From positions 434,001 to 498,000 of the forward strand of contig NZ_JADPFC010000002.1 of the NCBI RefSeq assembly GCF_015668195.1: DNA of 64,000 bases, read 5' to 3'. A program made the translations under genes and the position numbers. The DNA is from Romboutsia_C sp015668195 (GTDB lineage Bacteria > Bacillota > Clostridia > Peptostreptococcales > Peptostreptococcaceae). Below are positions 53,475 through 63,417 of this stretch, one piece after another. Position 1 is the stretch's first letter; every line of letters begins with the position of its first letter. Below the pieces are notes generated by a model. That model was not told where the DNA came from. It searched no databases and saw nothing but the letters and a program-made list of their open reading frames with translations.

Positions 53475-53507
53475 TAAAGACTTACCTCCATTCCCAAGAC
53501 TAAGAGG

Positions 53508-54869
53508 TTACTTTAATTTGTTTACATTATCCTTGAAGTCATTACCCCTTACTTCAAAACTCTTATACATATCCCAGCTTGCACAAGCAGGAGAAAGAAG
53601 TACTACATCCTTTTCTTTTGCTATTTTATAAGATGTATTAACTGCTTCTTCCATATCTTTTACTAGATATATTTCTTTAAATCCTTTTTTAATTGCACAT
53701 TCTTTTATTAAATTTGCTGTTTCCCCTAAAAGAACTAATGCTTTTACATTTTCTTTAGCTACTTCTAAAAATTCATCAAAAGTACTTTTCTTATCCATAC
53801 CACCTGCTATTAATATTATAGGGTCTTTGTAAGACTGTACTGCTTTTATAGATGAATCTGGATTAGTAGCTTTAGAGTCATTTACAAATATTACTCCATT
53901 TAGCGTTTTAACATATTCTTGTCTATGTTCTACTGCTTTAAATGTTTTTAATACTTCTCTTATAACTTCTATGTCAACTTTTAGAACATATGCAATCATT
54001 GCTGCTGCCATACAGTTTTCTAAGTTATGATTTCCTGGTAAACTTAGTTCATCTTTGTTTAAAAGTACTATTTCTTTATCTAATCTTATAACTATATTGT
54101 TATTCTTATCTAAGAATATTCCTTCTTTTAATTCTTTAGTTCTCGAGAAGAATATTTTCTTAGCTTTAACTTTTTCTTCTAATGCTCTTACATTTTCATC
54201 ATCATAGTTTAATATACAGAAGTCTTCACTATCTTGATTTTTGAACACTCTAGCTTTAGCTTCTATATAATTTTCCATAGTATGATGTCTATTTAAATGG
54301 TCTTCTGTAAAGTTTAGTATAGCACTAACACGTGGTTTAAAAGTATCTATACTTTCTAATTGGAAACTACTTAGTTCTGTTACTAATACAGAATCTTTAG
54401 TAGTAACTTCTACAGTATCTATAACAGGATTACCTATATTTCCAACTATATATGTATCATTACTATTAGCTTTAAATATTTCTCCTACTAAACTTGTTGT
54501 AGTAGTTTTTCCATTTGTTCCTGTTATACCTATAAATACTGGATTATTAGTAGATAGTCTATAAGCTAATTCTACTTCTCCAATTAGTTCTATATTTTTT
54601 TCTTTTATCTTTAGTATAAATGGTAAATCTAGTGGAACCCCAGGAGATACCACTACTAATTCTATATCATCTATGTTTTCTGGATGATATCCTAAGATAT
54701 ATTCTATATTGTTTAAGTCTTTTAATTCGTTTAATATATCTTCTAATTTTTCTTTTTCTTTTATATCATTTACTATTATATTAGCACCTAATTTATTTAA
54801 ATGCTTTATTGTTGATATACCAGTTTTTGCAAGTCCTACTAATAGAACTTTTTTTCCATTAAGGTTCAT
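53508..54869 (-). CDS. murD: UDP-MurNAc-L-alanine--D-glutamate ligase
   Basis: Adds D-glutamate to UDP-MurNAc-L-Ala. The 453 residues start MNLNGKKVLLVGLAKTGIST. The ATP-binding motif GITGTNGKTTTTSLVGEI is at about 114-131; NFTEDHLNRHHTMENYIEAK (about 187-206) and the C-terminal HRQEYVKTLNGVIFVNDSKA follow. The order mraY-murD-spoVE is standard. AAGGGG-type site before the ATG. Confidence 0.96.
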   Translation of the reverse strand: MNLNGKKVLLVGLAKTGISTIKHLNKLGANIIVNDIKEKEKLEDILNELKDLNNIEYILGYHPENIDDIELVVVSPGVPLDLPFILKIKEKNIELIGEVELAYRLSTNNPVFIGITGTNGKTTTTSLVGEIFKANSNDTYIVGNIGNPVIDTVEVTTKDSVLVTELSSFQLESIDTFKPRVSAILNFTEDHLNRHHTMENYIEAKARVFKNQDSEDFCILNYDDENVRALEEKVKAKKIFFSRTKELKEGIFLDKNNNIVIRLDKEIVLLNKDELSLPGNHNLENCMAAAMIAYVLKVDIEVIREVLKTFKAVEHRQEYVKTLNGVIFVNDSKATNPDSSIKAVQSYKDPIILIAGGMDKKSTFDEFLEVAKENVKALVLLGETANLIKECAIKKGFKEIYLVKDMEEAVNTSYKIAKEKDVVLLSPACASWDMYKSFEVRGNDFKDNVNKLK

Positions 54870-54885
54870 TTTATTACCCCCATAA

Positions 54886-55854
54886 TTAGAATATTGCTAT
54901 TATTCCTATCCATGCTAAAACTACAGTAACTATCCAGAATGTAAATACCACTCTAGTTTCAGGCCATCCACATTGCTCGAAGTGGTGATGTATAGGAGCC
55001 ATTTTGAATATTCTTTTTCCTCTTAGTTTGAAAGATCCTACTTGAAGTATTACTGATAATGCTTCTGCAAAGTATACTCCTCCAACTAATGGTATTAATA
55101 ATATTGAATTAGTTAACACTGCAAATGCCGCAACTGCTCCACCTAATGCCATAGAACCAGTATCACCCATAAATATTCTAGCTGGGTATGAGTTAAATCC
55201 TAAAAATCCTAAACATGCTCCTACTGTAGCTGCTGCTAATACTGCAACATCAGGATTTGCAACTGTAGTGTATGATGCAAGTAACATAAAGAATATTGAA
55301 ACTATTAAAGTTATTCCTGATGCTAATCCATCTAACCCGTCAGTTAAGTTTACTGCATTTACTATACCTATTATTATAAATGTCATTATAGGCACGTATA
55401 ATGGTCCTAAGTTTATATATGCATCTGTAAATGGTATTATAAGTTGTGCTGCACTTGGCGATGCACTATATTGATAGTATGATATATATATAGCAAGTGC
55501 AAATTGAAGCACTATTTTTTGCCAAGGCTTTAAACCTAAAGATCTTCTTTTCTTTATTATTATAAAGTCATCTAAAAATCCTACCATACCAAATCCTATT
55601 ATTGATATAAGACCTATTATTAAATCATTTCCAATTTGACTTCTAGTAAGCCCTGTTATTAATATTGCTACCATCATTAATATTCCACCCATAGTAGGTG
55701 TTCCATTTTTTGCTAAATGTGTTTGTGGACCATCATCTCTAACAGTCTGCCCAAACTTAAATTTTGTTAACATTGGTATAAAAATTGGTCCTAATATTAT
55801 TACTATTAGAAACGAAATCAATGATGTATACGTAAGTTCTGTTATTCCTAACAT
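54886..55854 (-). CDS. mraY: Phospho-N-acetylmuramoyl-pentapeptide transferase
   Basis: Makes lipid I by transferring phospho-MurNAc-pentapeptide to undecaprenyl phosphate. The 322 residues have about ten membrane spans with family motifs GTPTMGG (about 51-57), GFLDDFIIIKKRRSLGLKPW (about 92-111), NAVNLTDGLDGLASG (about 165-179) and MAPIHHHFE (about 286-294). It lies between murF and murD with short gaps. Confidence 0.96.
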   Translation of the reverse strand: MLGITELTYTSLISFLIVIILGPIFIPMLTKFKFGQTVRDDGPQTHLAKNGTPTMGGILMMVAILITGLTRSQIGNDLIIGLISIIGFGMVGFLDDFIIIKKRRSLGLKPWQKIVLQFALAIYISYYQYSASPSAAQLIIPFTDAYINLGPLYVPIMTFIIIGIVNAVNLTDGLDGLASGITLIVSIFFMLLASYTTVANPDVAVLAAATVGACLGFLGFNSYPARIFMGDTGSMALGGAVAAFAVLTNSILLIPLVGGVYFAEALSVILQVGSFKLRGKRIFKMAPIHHHFEQCGWPETRVVFTFWIVTVVLAWIGIIAIF

Positions 55855-55895
55855 AATATATCTCCTCTCCCTTGCTGGCTATTTCTTTTGTTAAT

Positions 55896-57269
55896 TTACT
55901 TATTAAGATGTTCTACTATTTCTTCTAATTTCATACCTCTAGATGCTTTAACTAAAACTACATCTTCTTTATTTACTAAGCTATCTATTTTACTTATAGC
56001 TTCTTCTTTAGTTTCAAAATGATATGCATTTTGGCTATTAAATCCTAACTTTACTGCTTCATCTTTTATAAACTTTGAATCGTTACCTATAGTTATTAAT
56101 AAGTCAGTGTTTTTAACTGCTTCTTCTCCTACTAATCTATGTCCATACTCTGCATGTTCTCCCATTTCAAACATATCTCCAAGTATAGCTACTCTTCTTT
56201 GATTATATCTTCCTAATATTTTTAGAGCTGCTTTCATAGAATCTGGACTAGCATTATATGCATCATTTATAATTGTTAGATTTTCATTTTTTATTATGTC
56301 TAGTCTCATTTTTGTAGCTTTGAAGTTTTTTAATCCTTCTTTTATCTTATCTAGTGAAATATTTAAACTCATTCCAACTAAAACTGCTGCCATTGCATTG
56401 TATATATTGTGTTCTCCTACTGTAGGTATAAATATTTCTTCTTTGGAACCATTTATTATACATGTAAATGTTATACTATCTTCATTCATTTCATAACTTT
56501 CACAATATATATCATTGTCTTTTGTAAATCCAAAAGTTTTTAGATTATAGTTAAGTTCTTTGTTTTTTAATGTTGATAAAAACTTATCGTCTCCATTAAC
56601 TATTAATGTACATGAAGAATCAAAGTTTGTGGCTATTTCAAGTTTAGCTTTTAATATACCCTCTTGAGAGCCTAAATTTTCTATATGAGATAACCCTATA
56701 TTAGATATTACTCCTATCTTAGGATTAACTATATTAGCTAGGTATTCTATTTCATTAAAACCTGACATACCCATTTCTATGACTGCACATTCATGACTAT
56801 CCTCTAATTTAAATAATGTTAATGGAACTCCTAATTGATTATTTAAATTACCTTCATTTTTTAAAGTATTAAACTTTGATGATACTGCTGAGTATACCAT
56901 ATCTCTTGTAGTTGTTTTACCTACACTACCTGTTATTCCTATATATGGTATATCAAATTGTTCTTTATAATATTTTGCTATATCACCAAGTGCTATCTCA
57001 GTATCTTTGACTTCTATTAAATTTATGTCCGAACTATCTAATTTTATGCTACTACTTTCATTTTTTATAAAAGTTTTGCATCCATTTTCATATGCTGAGC
57101 TCATAAACTTATGTCCATCCAAATTTTCACCTACTATAGCAACAAATACATTTTTATCATTTGCATTTCTACTGTCTATAACTATATCTTCAATACAGAA
57201 ATTTTCATCGCCTAGTGTTAATTTACCTTTCGTTGCAATAACTATATCAGCTACTGTTAGACTTTTCAT
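55896..57269 (-). CDS. murF: UDP-MurNAc-tripeptide--D-alanyl-D-alanine ligase
   Basis: Adds D-Ala-D-Ala to the muropeptide precursor. The 457 residues start MKSLTVADIVIATKGKLTLG; GITGSVGKTTTRDMV (about 109-123), NEGNLNNQLGVPLTL and NDAYNASPDSMKAAL (about 319-333) are diagnostic. AAAGGAGG precedes the ATG. It follows a hairpin that separates it from the PBP gene. Confidence 0.96.
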   Translation of the reverse strand: MKSLTVADIVIATKGKLTLGDENFCIEDIVIDSRNANDKNVFVAIVGENLDGHKFMSSAYENGCKTFIKNESSSIKLDSSDINLIEVKDTEIALGDIAKYYKEQFDIPYIGITGSVGKTTTRDMVYSAVSSKFNTLKNEGNLNNQLGVPLTLFKLEDSHECAVIEMGMSGFNEIEYLANIVNPKIGVISNIGLSHIENLGSQEGILKAKLEIATNFDSSCTLIVNGDDKFLSTLKNKELNYNLKTFGFTKDNDIYCESYEMNEDSITFTCIINGSKEEIFIPTVGEHNIYNAMAAVLVGMSLNISLDKIKEGLKNFKATKMRLDIIKNENLTIINDAYNASPDSMKAALKILGRYNQRRVAILGDMFEMGEHAEYGHRLVGEEAVKNTDLLITIGNDSKFIKDEAVKLGFNSQNAYHFETKEEAISKIDSLVNKEDVVLVKASRGMKLEEIVEHLNK

Positions 57270-57318
57270 CTTTCAACCTCCTTTAAGTTATTAAATTTAA
57301 CTTAATTTTCTGAATAAA

Positions 57319-57345
57319 GGGCAATGTATGTGTTATACATTGCCC
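57319..57345 (-). terminator. Hairpin between spoVD and murF
   Basis: Stem GGGCAATGTAT / ATACATTGCCC with a 5-base loop; the tract after it on the minus strand has only TTTATT. It may be a weak terminator or a processing/pausing site between the PBP gene and murF. Confidence 0.55.
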
Positions 57346-57494
57346 CCCTTCTACTCTTAACTTTATAATTATATAATATATTGTTGTTTTTTTGAAGGTA
57401 TTTCTAACAGATGTTAATAATCTTTTGCTTTTCAATTACAAATTTTTACATTTTTCTCTATAAGTATTATAAATCTTTTATACATATTAATTAT

Positions 57495-59474
57495 TTATTT
57501 AAAATAAAGCGCTATGCTAGATTCTTCATCTACCTTTATACCAGGTTTTGGAAACATATCAATAACCTTAGTTCCCTTAGGAATTTCTATGTCCGTGTCT
57601 AGGTTAGGTATTAAATTAACATCTTCTAATGCCTTTACAGCATCTTCTATCGCTAGGTCCCTTACGTCTGGAACTGTAACTTTATTTTTTTCAAATTCTT
57701 CTTTTTCTTCTTCACTATATTTTGGCTCTACTCCTAAATAAGGTAGTGCATCATTCATTATTTCTTTTACTATAGGTCCTGCTGTTGTACTACCAAAAGC
57801 ACTTACTCCTGTTGGTTCATCAACTATTGCAAGTACTACTATTTGTGGGTCATCAGTTGGAGCTATGCCTATAAATGAACATATATATTTTCCTTGTGCA
57901 TACCTTCCATCTATAACTTTTTGAGCAGTCCCTGTTTTTCCACCTATCCTATATCCTGGTATATATGCAGCTTTACCTGATCCTTGACTTACAACAGACT
58001 CTACTATTTCCATCATCTTCTTTGATGTTTCTTCTGATATTACTTGTTTAACTTTCGTAGGTTTTATTTCCTCAGTTACATTTCCTTGATTATCTGTATA
58101 AGCTTTTACAAATCTAGGCTCCATTCTATTACCATCATTAGCTATAGATGATATTGCTGTTATTAGTTGTATTGGAGTTACAGATATAGATTGACCAAAA
58201 GATATAGTAGCCAACTCTACTGGACCAACATTTTTTTCATTATATAATATACCTTTTGCTTCTCCTGGAAGATCTATATTGGTTTTATCCATAAAACCAA
58301 AGCCTTCTATGTAATCATATAATTTTGATACTCCTAATCTATTACCAACTTCTACAAATACAGGGTTACAAGAATTTTGTACTCCTTCTTTAAAACTTTG
58401 CTCTCCATGAGGTCTATAATGTCTCCAACATTTTATTCTTTGACCTTTGATGGTTACTCCACCTGTACATGTAAACTTCTCATTTTCTTTTATAACATTT
58501 TCTTCTAATCCTGATGATGATGTTATAAGTTTAAATGTTGAACCTGGTTCATAAGTATCACTTATAACTGGATTTCTCCACATTTTATAATATCCTTGTA
58601 TCTTATCTTTATCACTGTATTTATCTAATTCTTCTTGATAATATGGATATATTGGGGTTCTTGGGTCATTTGGATCATAATCTGGCTTTGATGCTAGAGA
58701 TAGTATATCTCCTGTTTTAGGGTCCATTGCTACAACTGTTACCCTTTTAGCATTATTAACCTCATATGCCTTTTGAACAGCTTTTTCAGTATAATGTTGT
58801 ATTACCTCATCTATTGTAAGTACTAACCCCTTACCTTGAACAGGTTCATAGTACTGTTCCATTCCTCTTGGTATTTCTCTTCCTGATGCATCAGTACTTA
58901 CTATTAATTTTCCTGCCTGACCTTTTAAATACTTATCATATTGCATCTCAATACCTGCTATTCCTTGAGAATCACTTGATGTATGTCCTAATACATAAGA
59001 AGCAAAGTTTCCATATGGATAGTATCTTTGATTGTCTTCTGCTACCCAGATACCTGGTATTTTAGCCTCTCTTATTTTTGTTGCTTTATCATCATCTATC
59101 CATCTTTCTATTTTAACTAACGCCATGTTTTTTTTGTTTACTAGCTTGTATATATCTTCATATTCTTTGTCTAAAATTTCAGCCACTTGTGTTGCTGCAC
59201 TTTTTTTGTCTTTGACTTCTACAGGCTTACACCATACAGTGTATTTTGTAACACTTACGGCTAACTCTTTCATATTTCTATCATATATAGTTCCTCTTTT
59301 AGGCTCTATAGGAATCTCTCTTGTTTGTTGTTCAATTGCCTTGGTACTTAACCACTCCCCTTTTACGAGTTGAAGATATCCTGTTCTAAATGTTAGTCCT
59401 AAAAAAAGTATACATGCTAACATAAGAACAAGCACTAATCTCTTTTTACTTATTCTCTTTACTTTTTTACTCAA
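57495..59474 (-). CDS. spoVD: Class B penicillin-binding protein with PASTA domain (SpoVD/FtsI type), TTG start
   Basis: Transpeptidase that cross-links peptidoglycan with a SEDS partner. The 659 residues have an N-terminal membrane anchor (about 11-30) and the dimerisation domain (about 55-220). The catalytic motifs are STFK (in YEPGSTFKLI, about 310), SCN (in QNSCNPVFVE) and KTG (in GGKTGTAQKV). One C-terminal PASTA domain spans about 600-659 (VPDVRDLAIEDAVKALEDVN). The start codon is TTG behind AAGGGGGAA. The PASTA domain and the position with spoVE favour SpoVD; a vegetative FtsI role is not excluded. Confidence 0.92.
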   Translation of the reverse strand: MSKKVKRISKKRLVLVLMLACILFLGLTFRTGYLQLVKGEWLSTKAIEQQTREIPIEPKRGTIYDRNMKELAVSVTKYTVWCKPVEVKDKKSAATQVAEILDKEYEDIYKLVNKKNMALVKIERWIDDDKATKIREAKIPGIWVAEDNQRYYPYGNFASYVLGHTSSDSQGIAGIEMQYDKYLKGQAGKLIVSTDASGREIPRGMEQYYEPVQGKGLVLTIDEVIQHYTEKAVQKAYEVNNAKRVTVVAMDPKTGDILSLASKPDYDPNDPRTPIYPYYQEELDKYSDKDKIQGYYKMWRNPVISDTYEPGSTFKLITSSSGLEENVIKENEKFTCTGGVTIKGQRIKCWRHYRPHGEQSFKEGVQNSCNPVFVEVGNRLGVSKLYDYIEGFGFMDKTNIDLPGEAKGILYNEKNVGPVELATISFGQSISVTPIQLITAISSIANDGNRMEPRFVKAYTDNQGNVTEEIKPTKVKQVISEETSKKMMEIVESVVSQGSGKAAYIPGYRIGGKTGTAQKVIDGRYAQGKYICSFIGIAPTDDPQIVVLAIVDEPTGVSAFGSTTAGPIVKEIMNDALPYLGVEPKYSEEEKEEFEKNKVTVPDVRDLAIEDAVKALEDVNLIPNLDTDIEIPKGTKVIDMFPKPGIKVDEESSIALYFK

Positions 59475-59489
59475 TTATTTTCCCCCTTA

Positions 59490-59843
59490 CTACTTAATCT
59501 GTATGTATCTTATTTGATCCTTTGTAGGATAATCCATATTAAGTTCTTCTCTAGCCCTTTTTTCTATTTCATGTATTGATGTTTTAGTATCTGCCTTAGC
59601 TTTTGCTTCCTCTAGCCTTATTTCTTCTTTTCTCAATTCTTTTTTGAGATTGCCTATGCTATATTTAAGTTCTCCGATTACTGAATATCCACATATATTT
59701 ATTATTACCGTCATAAAAACTCCTACTGATAATGATAGAATAAAAATCATTTTTTTTATTTTTTTTACTCTTATAATTTTATGTTTATTCTTTTTTCTCT
59801 TTTTATATTCGTTTATATCCTTGATTTTATTATTTTTTTCCAT
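59490..59843 (-). CDS. FtsL-like septum protein
   Basis: Small bitopic division protein in the FtsL position. The 117 residues have a very basic N-terminus (KKRKKNKHKIIRVKKIKKM), one membrane span (about 32-52) and an extracytoplasmic coiled coil with heptads (LKKELRKEEIRLEEAKAKAD, about 64-83) followed by REELNMDYPTKDQI, which fits FtsL/DivIC-type proteins. Placed between rsmH and the PBP, as ftsL usually is. Sequence conservation in this family is low, so the name is mainly by position and shape. Confidence 0.8.
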   Translation of the reverse strand: MEKNNKIKDINEYKKRKKNKHKIIRVKKIKKMIFILSLSVGVFMTVIINICGYSVIGELKYSIGNLKKELRKEEIRLEEAKAKADTKTSIHEIEKRAREELNMDYPTKDQIRYIQIK

Positions 59844-60077
59844 TAATCCACCTTCACTCTATCTTTTGATTTATTTTATATAAGCTTATTGCTAAATTTA
59901 AATTTGTAAAGTATTTATATATTTCAAGGTTATACATTGCCTTCCTTTAAACTTTCATCGTAAAATAAATACAATAACAAACAAAAAAACTAGGAAATAA
60001 TTATATATAACAAAATAATTTTTTCTTATTACATCAATTTACATAATCTATTTAATGAACTTTTCCTTTATGAAAAT

Positions 60078-60122
60078 AAAAAGAGTGTGTTGTGATTATA
60101 AAATCACAACACACTCTTTTTT
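60078..60122 (-). terminator. Strong terminator between rsmH and the ftsL-like gene
   Basis: A 19-bp perfect stem beginning AAAAAGAGTGTGTTGTGAT, a 6-base loop and T-rich flanks, right after the rsmH stop. It splits lgt-rsmH from the rest of the dcw cluster. Confidence 0.88.
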
Positions 60123-60123
60123 A

Positions 60124-61059
60124 TTATATTCTTTCACACACTCTTAGTTTTGCACTTCTACTTCTTGGGTTAACTTCTATTTCTTCGTCAGTTGGTAATA
60201 TTGGCTTTCTTGTTATTACCTTTACAAGTGATTCTTTGTCACATTGACACATTGGTATATGAGATGGACATACACAATCTAATGCTAAATCCCTAAATTC
60301 ATTTTTTACTATTCTATCTTCTAATGAATGGAATGTTATTATACAAACTCTTCCACCTTTATTCATTATAGATACTGCATCATCTATCATTTTAGTTATT
60401 ACACCTAATTCATTATTTACTTCTATTCTTATAGCTTGGAAAGTTCTTTTAGCTGGGTGGGGTCCATCTATTCTAGCTTTTTTAGGTATTGCCTTTTTTA
60501 TTACTTCTACAAGTTCACCTGTTGTTTCTATAGGTTTTTCTTTTCTTTCTTCTACTATAAACTTAGCAATACGTTTTGACCAGTTTTCCTCTCCGTATTC
60601 TTTTATTATTTTGTGTAATTCATCTTCACTATATGTATTTACCACATCATATGCAGAAAAATCACATCTTACGTCCATTCTCATATCAAGTGGCGCGTCC
60701 TGCATATATGAAAATCCTCTATCAGCCTCATCTAATTGATGAGATGATACTCCTAAATCAGCTAAAACTCCATCTATTTTATTTACACCAATTTTTTCTA
60801 ATTCTTCTTTTAGATTTTCAAAGTTACTGTGAACAAATCTTACTCTATCACTATATTCACTTAATCTTTCCTTTGCTGTAGCTATAGCATTTTTATCTTG
60901 GTCAAATCCTATAAATAATCCTTTATCTGATAATCTTTTTACTATTTCTTTTGAGTGTCCAGCACCACCCATTGTACAGTCTACATACACTCCATCTGGT
61001 TTTATATCTAAATTGTCTATACACTCATTTAAGAGTACTGATACGTGATGAAATTCCAT
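60124..61059 (-). CDS. rsmH: 16S rRNA m4C1402 methyltransferase RsmH (MraW)
   Basis: SAM-dependent N4-methylation of C1402 in 16S rRNA. The 311 residues start MEFHHVSVLLNECIDNLDIK. The SAM motif YVDCTMGGAGHSKEIV (about 25-40), DLGVSSHQLDEADRGFSYM (about 101-119) and ITFHSLEDRIVKNEF (about 255-269) are diagnostic. GGAGAA precedes the ATG. In many bacteria mraZ precedes it; here lgt does. Confidence 0.96.
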   Translation of the reverse strand: MEFHHVSVLLNECIDNLDIKPDGVYVDCTMGGAGHSKEIVKRLSDKGLFIGFDQDKNAIATAKERLSEYSDRVRFVHSNFENLKEELEKIGVNKIDGVLADLGVSSHQLDEADRGFSYMQDAPLDMRMDVRCDFSAYDVVNTYSEDELHKIIKEYGEENWSKRIAKFIVEERKEKPIETTGELVEVIKKAIPKKARIDGPHPAKRTFQAIRIEVNNELGVITKMIDDAVSIMNKGGRVCIITFHSLEDRIVKNEFRDLALDCVCPSHIPMCQCDKESLVKVITRKPILPTDEEIEVNPRSRSAKLRVCERI

Positions 61060-61083
61060 TTTGATATTCTCCTTAACCTAACT

Positions 61084-61830
61084 TTATTCTTCTGTATTTT
61101 CTTTCTTTGCTTTTTTTGATAAGTATATATGACAAATAATTCCACCTATAACTCCTATCAAACTAATAGCTTGTGCCATTCTTATAGGTCCTAACATTAA
61201 ACTGTCCGTTCTAAGACCTTCTATAAAGAATCTTCCTGTTGAGTATAGTATAATATAATATACTATTATTTGTCCTTCATACTTCTTTTTCTTTCTAAAT
61301 AACCATAGGAATATAAATATTCCTAAATCCCAAATAGATTCATATAAAAACGTTGGATGAACCTTTACACCATCTACCATTATGCCCCAAGGTAGAGTTG
61401 TTGGTCCTCCATGAGCTTCTCCATTTATAAAGTTGCCCCATCTACCTATAGATTGAGCTAAAGGCATACCTATTATAACTGTATCTGCCATTTTTAAGAA
61501 ATTTATTTTTCTTATTTTTGTAAATATGTATCCAGCTAACACTCCTCCTATTAAAGCTCCGTGTATAGCCATTCCTCCACCTCTAAAGTTTAGTATTTGA
61601 GAAGGATATTGAGAATAATATTCCCAATTAAATATTACATAATACAGCCTTGCACATAATAAACCTGTTGGTATAGCAACTATAGCTAAATCTAGTACAT
61701 CATCTTCTTTAATTCCAACTCTTTTTGATTCCCTTAAAGCTATTATAGTTCCTAAAATCATTCCTGTAGCCATTAGTACTCCATACCACATAACATCTAT
61801 CCCAAATATGTTAAATGCTACTCTGTCCAT
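61084..61830 (-). CDS. lgt: Prolipoprotein diacylglyceryl transferase
   Basis: Attaches diacylglycerol to the lipobox Cys, the step before LspA. The 248 residues have about seven membrane spans and the conserved loop IGRWGNFINGEAHGG (about 131-145, signature of Lgt) as well as HPTFLYESIWDLGIF. The ATG at 61830 lies behind AAGAGGTG; the in-frame GTG at 61839 is less likely. It sits 24 bases before rsmH, an uncommon neighbour. Confidence 0.95.
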   Translation of the reverse strand: MDRVAFNIFGIDVMWYGVLMATGMILGTIIALRESKRVGIKEDDVLDLAIVAIPTGLLCARLYYVIFNWEYYSQYPSQILNFRGGGMAIHGALIGGVLAGYIFTKIRKINFLKMADTVIIGMPLAQSIGRWGNFINGEAHGGPTTLPWGIMVDGVKVHPTFLYESIWDLGIFIFLWLFRKKKKYEGQIIVYYIILYSTGRFFIEGLRTDSLMLGPIRMAQAISLIGVIGGIICHIYLSKKAKKENTEE

Positions 61831-62057
61831 ATTTTTCACCTCTTGAATTTGTTTTTATTTAATTGTAAATATAAAACTTGAATTAATTATGAATTTCTCT
61901 ATAATATTTTAATACTATTAATATATCTTATATATGTTAATTATTCAATGTTAATAGTATTATATTTAATATTTAGTTAATTTTATCCTCATGCAAGTTT
62001 AATTTGAATATTCTTATACATGAATTTCTAAAATGAAATTAAAATAACAAAATAAAA

Positions 62058-62084
62058 GCAGATTATATTATTAATATAACCTGC
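62058..62084 (-). terminator. Terminator after the YfmH-like gene
   Basis: Stem GCAGGTTATAT / ATATAATCTGC (11 pairs with one G-U) and a 5-base loop, followed by TTTTATTTT on the minus strand, 27 bases after the stop. Confidence 0.82.
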
Positions 62085-62111
62085 CTTATTTATGTCAATA
62101 TAAACTAGTAT

Positions 62112-63404
62112 TTATTTTGCTGATGGCTCTACTATAGATATTACACAATATTCCTCTTTTAAATGAGAGTGTAATCTATCCTCTACTTCTTTAAATTCTA
62201 TTGATTTTAATACATCTAAATAATCTAATAAGTTTATTTCTTTGAACTTATATGCTATAAAATTGTTAGCTATAAAGTTTACAGAGTCGAAGTATTTTAA
62301 GAAGTTTCCTATTTTCTTTTTCTTTATTCTTTCAAACTCTTTTTTATCTAAGCCTTCTTTTTTGTATTTTTCTACATACTCTAATATTTTATTTTTTACT
62401 TCTCTTGGATTGTTTGAATCTCCACCTATTATTGTAAATGCATAGTCTATTTGAGATGAGAATCCTGCTCCAAAGTTTTCATTTATTAATCCGCTCATAT
62501 ATAAATCTTCATATAACCTACTACCTTTTTTAAATATTATATCTATTAATATTTCAGTAGCTATTTCTTTTTTAAGTAGTTCATTTCCTTTTATACCTAC
62601 ATTATCATCCTTAAATGCTATATTAAACATTGGCATAGATATAGGGAATTTTGCAACTACTTCCTTTTCATTTACTTCTTTAGGTTCATTTGGATAAAAT
62701 CTTTCTATTTTATTAGATAACTTATCTACATCATAATTATTAGATTTTTTAACAACATCCATAACCTTATCTACCTCTAAGTCACCAACAACAAATAGCG
62801 CCATATTTCCTGGGTTATAAAAAGTATTGTAACATTTATATAATTCTTCTTTTGTTATTTTATATATACTATCAACTGTACCTGCAATGTCTACTCTTAC
62901 TGGATAATTAACATATAATGCTTTAAGGCAGTTAAAGTATACATTCCAATCTGGATCGTCATTATACATTTTTATTTCTTGTTCTATTATTCCCTTTTCT
63001 TTTTCAACATTTTCATCTGTAAAATAAGGAGTTTGTACATAATCTATTAAATGTTCTAAGCTATCATAGAAATTTTCAGTACATGAGAATAAATATGCTG
63101 TCATAGTAAAGTTAGTAAATGCATTTGCACTTGCTCCCCATTTAGAAAATTTATCAAAAGCATTTCCGCCATCTGGTTGTTCAAACATTTTGTGTTCTAA
63201 AAAATGTGCTATTCCTTCATTTACTCTTATTTTTTCCTTTTCTCCAATAGGTACAAATTCTAGTTCATTAGAACCATAGTTTGTAGCTAATACTGCATAT
63301 TTTTTAGTAAATCCTTTTTTAGGCATAAAGTAAACATCAAGTCCATTTTCTAACTTTTCATAGTACATTTCTTCATTTAGTATATCATTAACTATTTTAT
63401 CCAT
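62112..63404 (-). CDS. M16 peptidase family protein, YfmH type
   Basis: Zinc metallopeptidase fold (insulinase family). The 430 residues show the inverted zinc motif HFLEH (in GIAHFLEHKMFEQPDG, about 66-81), then further glutamates near EKEKGIIEQEI (about 133-143) that can complete the site. Databases link YfmH/YfmF pairs to modification of elongation factor P; this is family lore rather than something seen here. The ATG at 63404 follows GAGGTG. It comes 13 bases after the partner gene upstream. Confidence 0.87.
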   Translation of the reverse strand: MDKIVNDILNEEMYYEKLENGLDVYFMPKKGFTKKYAVLATNYGSNELEFVPIGEKEKIRVNEGIAHFLEHKMFEQPDGGNAFDKFSKWGASANAFTNFTMTAYLFSCTENFYDSLEHLIDYVQTPYFTDENVEKEKGIIEQEIKMYNDDPDWNVYFNCLKALYVNYPVRVDIAGTVDSIYKITKEELYKCYNTFYNPGNMALFVVGDLEVDKVMDVVKKSNNYDVDKLSNKIERFYPNEPKEVNEKEVVAKFPISMPMFNIAFKDDNVGIKGNELLKKEIATEILIDIIFKKGSRLYEDLYMSGLINENFGAGFSSQIDYAFTIIGGDSNNPREVKNKILEYVEKYKKEGLDKKEFERIKKKKIGNFLKYFDSVNFIANNFIAYKFKEINLLDYLDVLKSIEFKEVEDRLHSHLKEEYCVISIVEPSAK

Positions 63405-63417
63405 ATCTATCACCTCA

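Noticed and set aside
57332..59943. 13-base identical word GTTATACATTGCC at 57332 and 59931
   Set aside because: A repeated 13-mer is expected by chance many times in 64 kb of AT-rich DNA, and one copy is part of a hairpin arm while the other is not.
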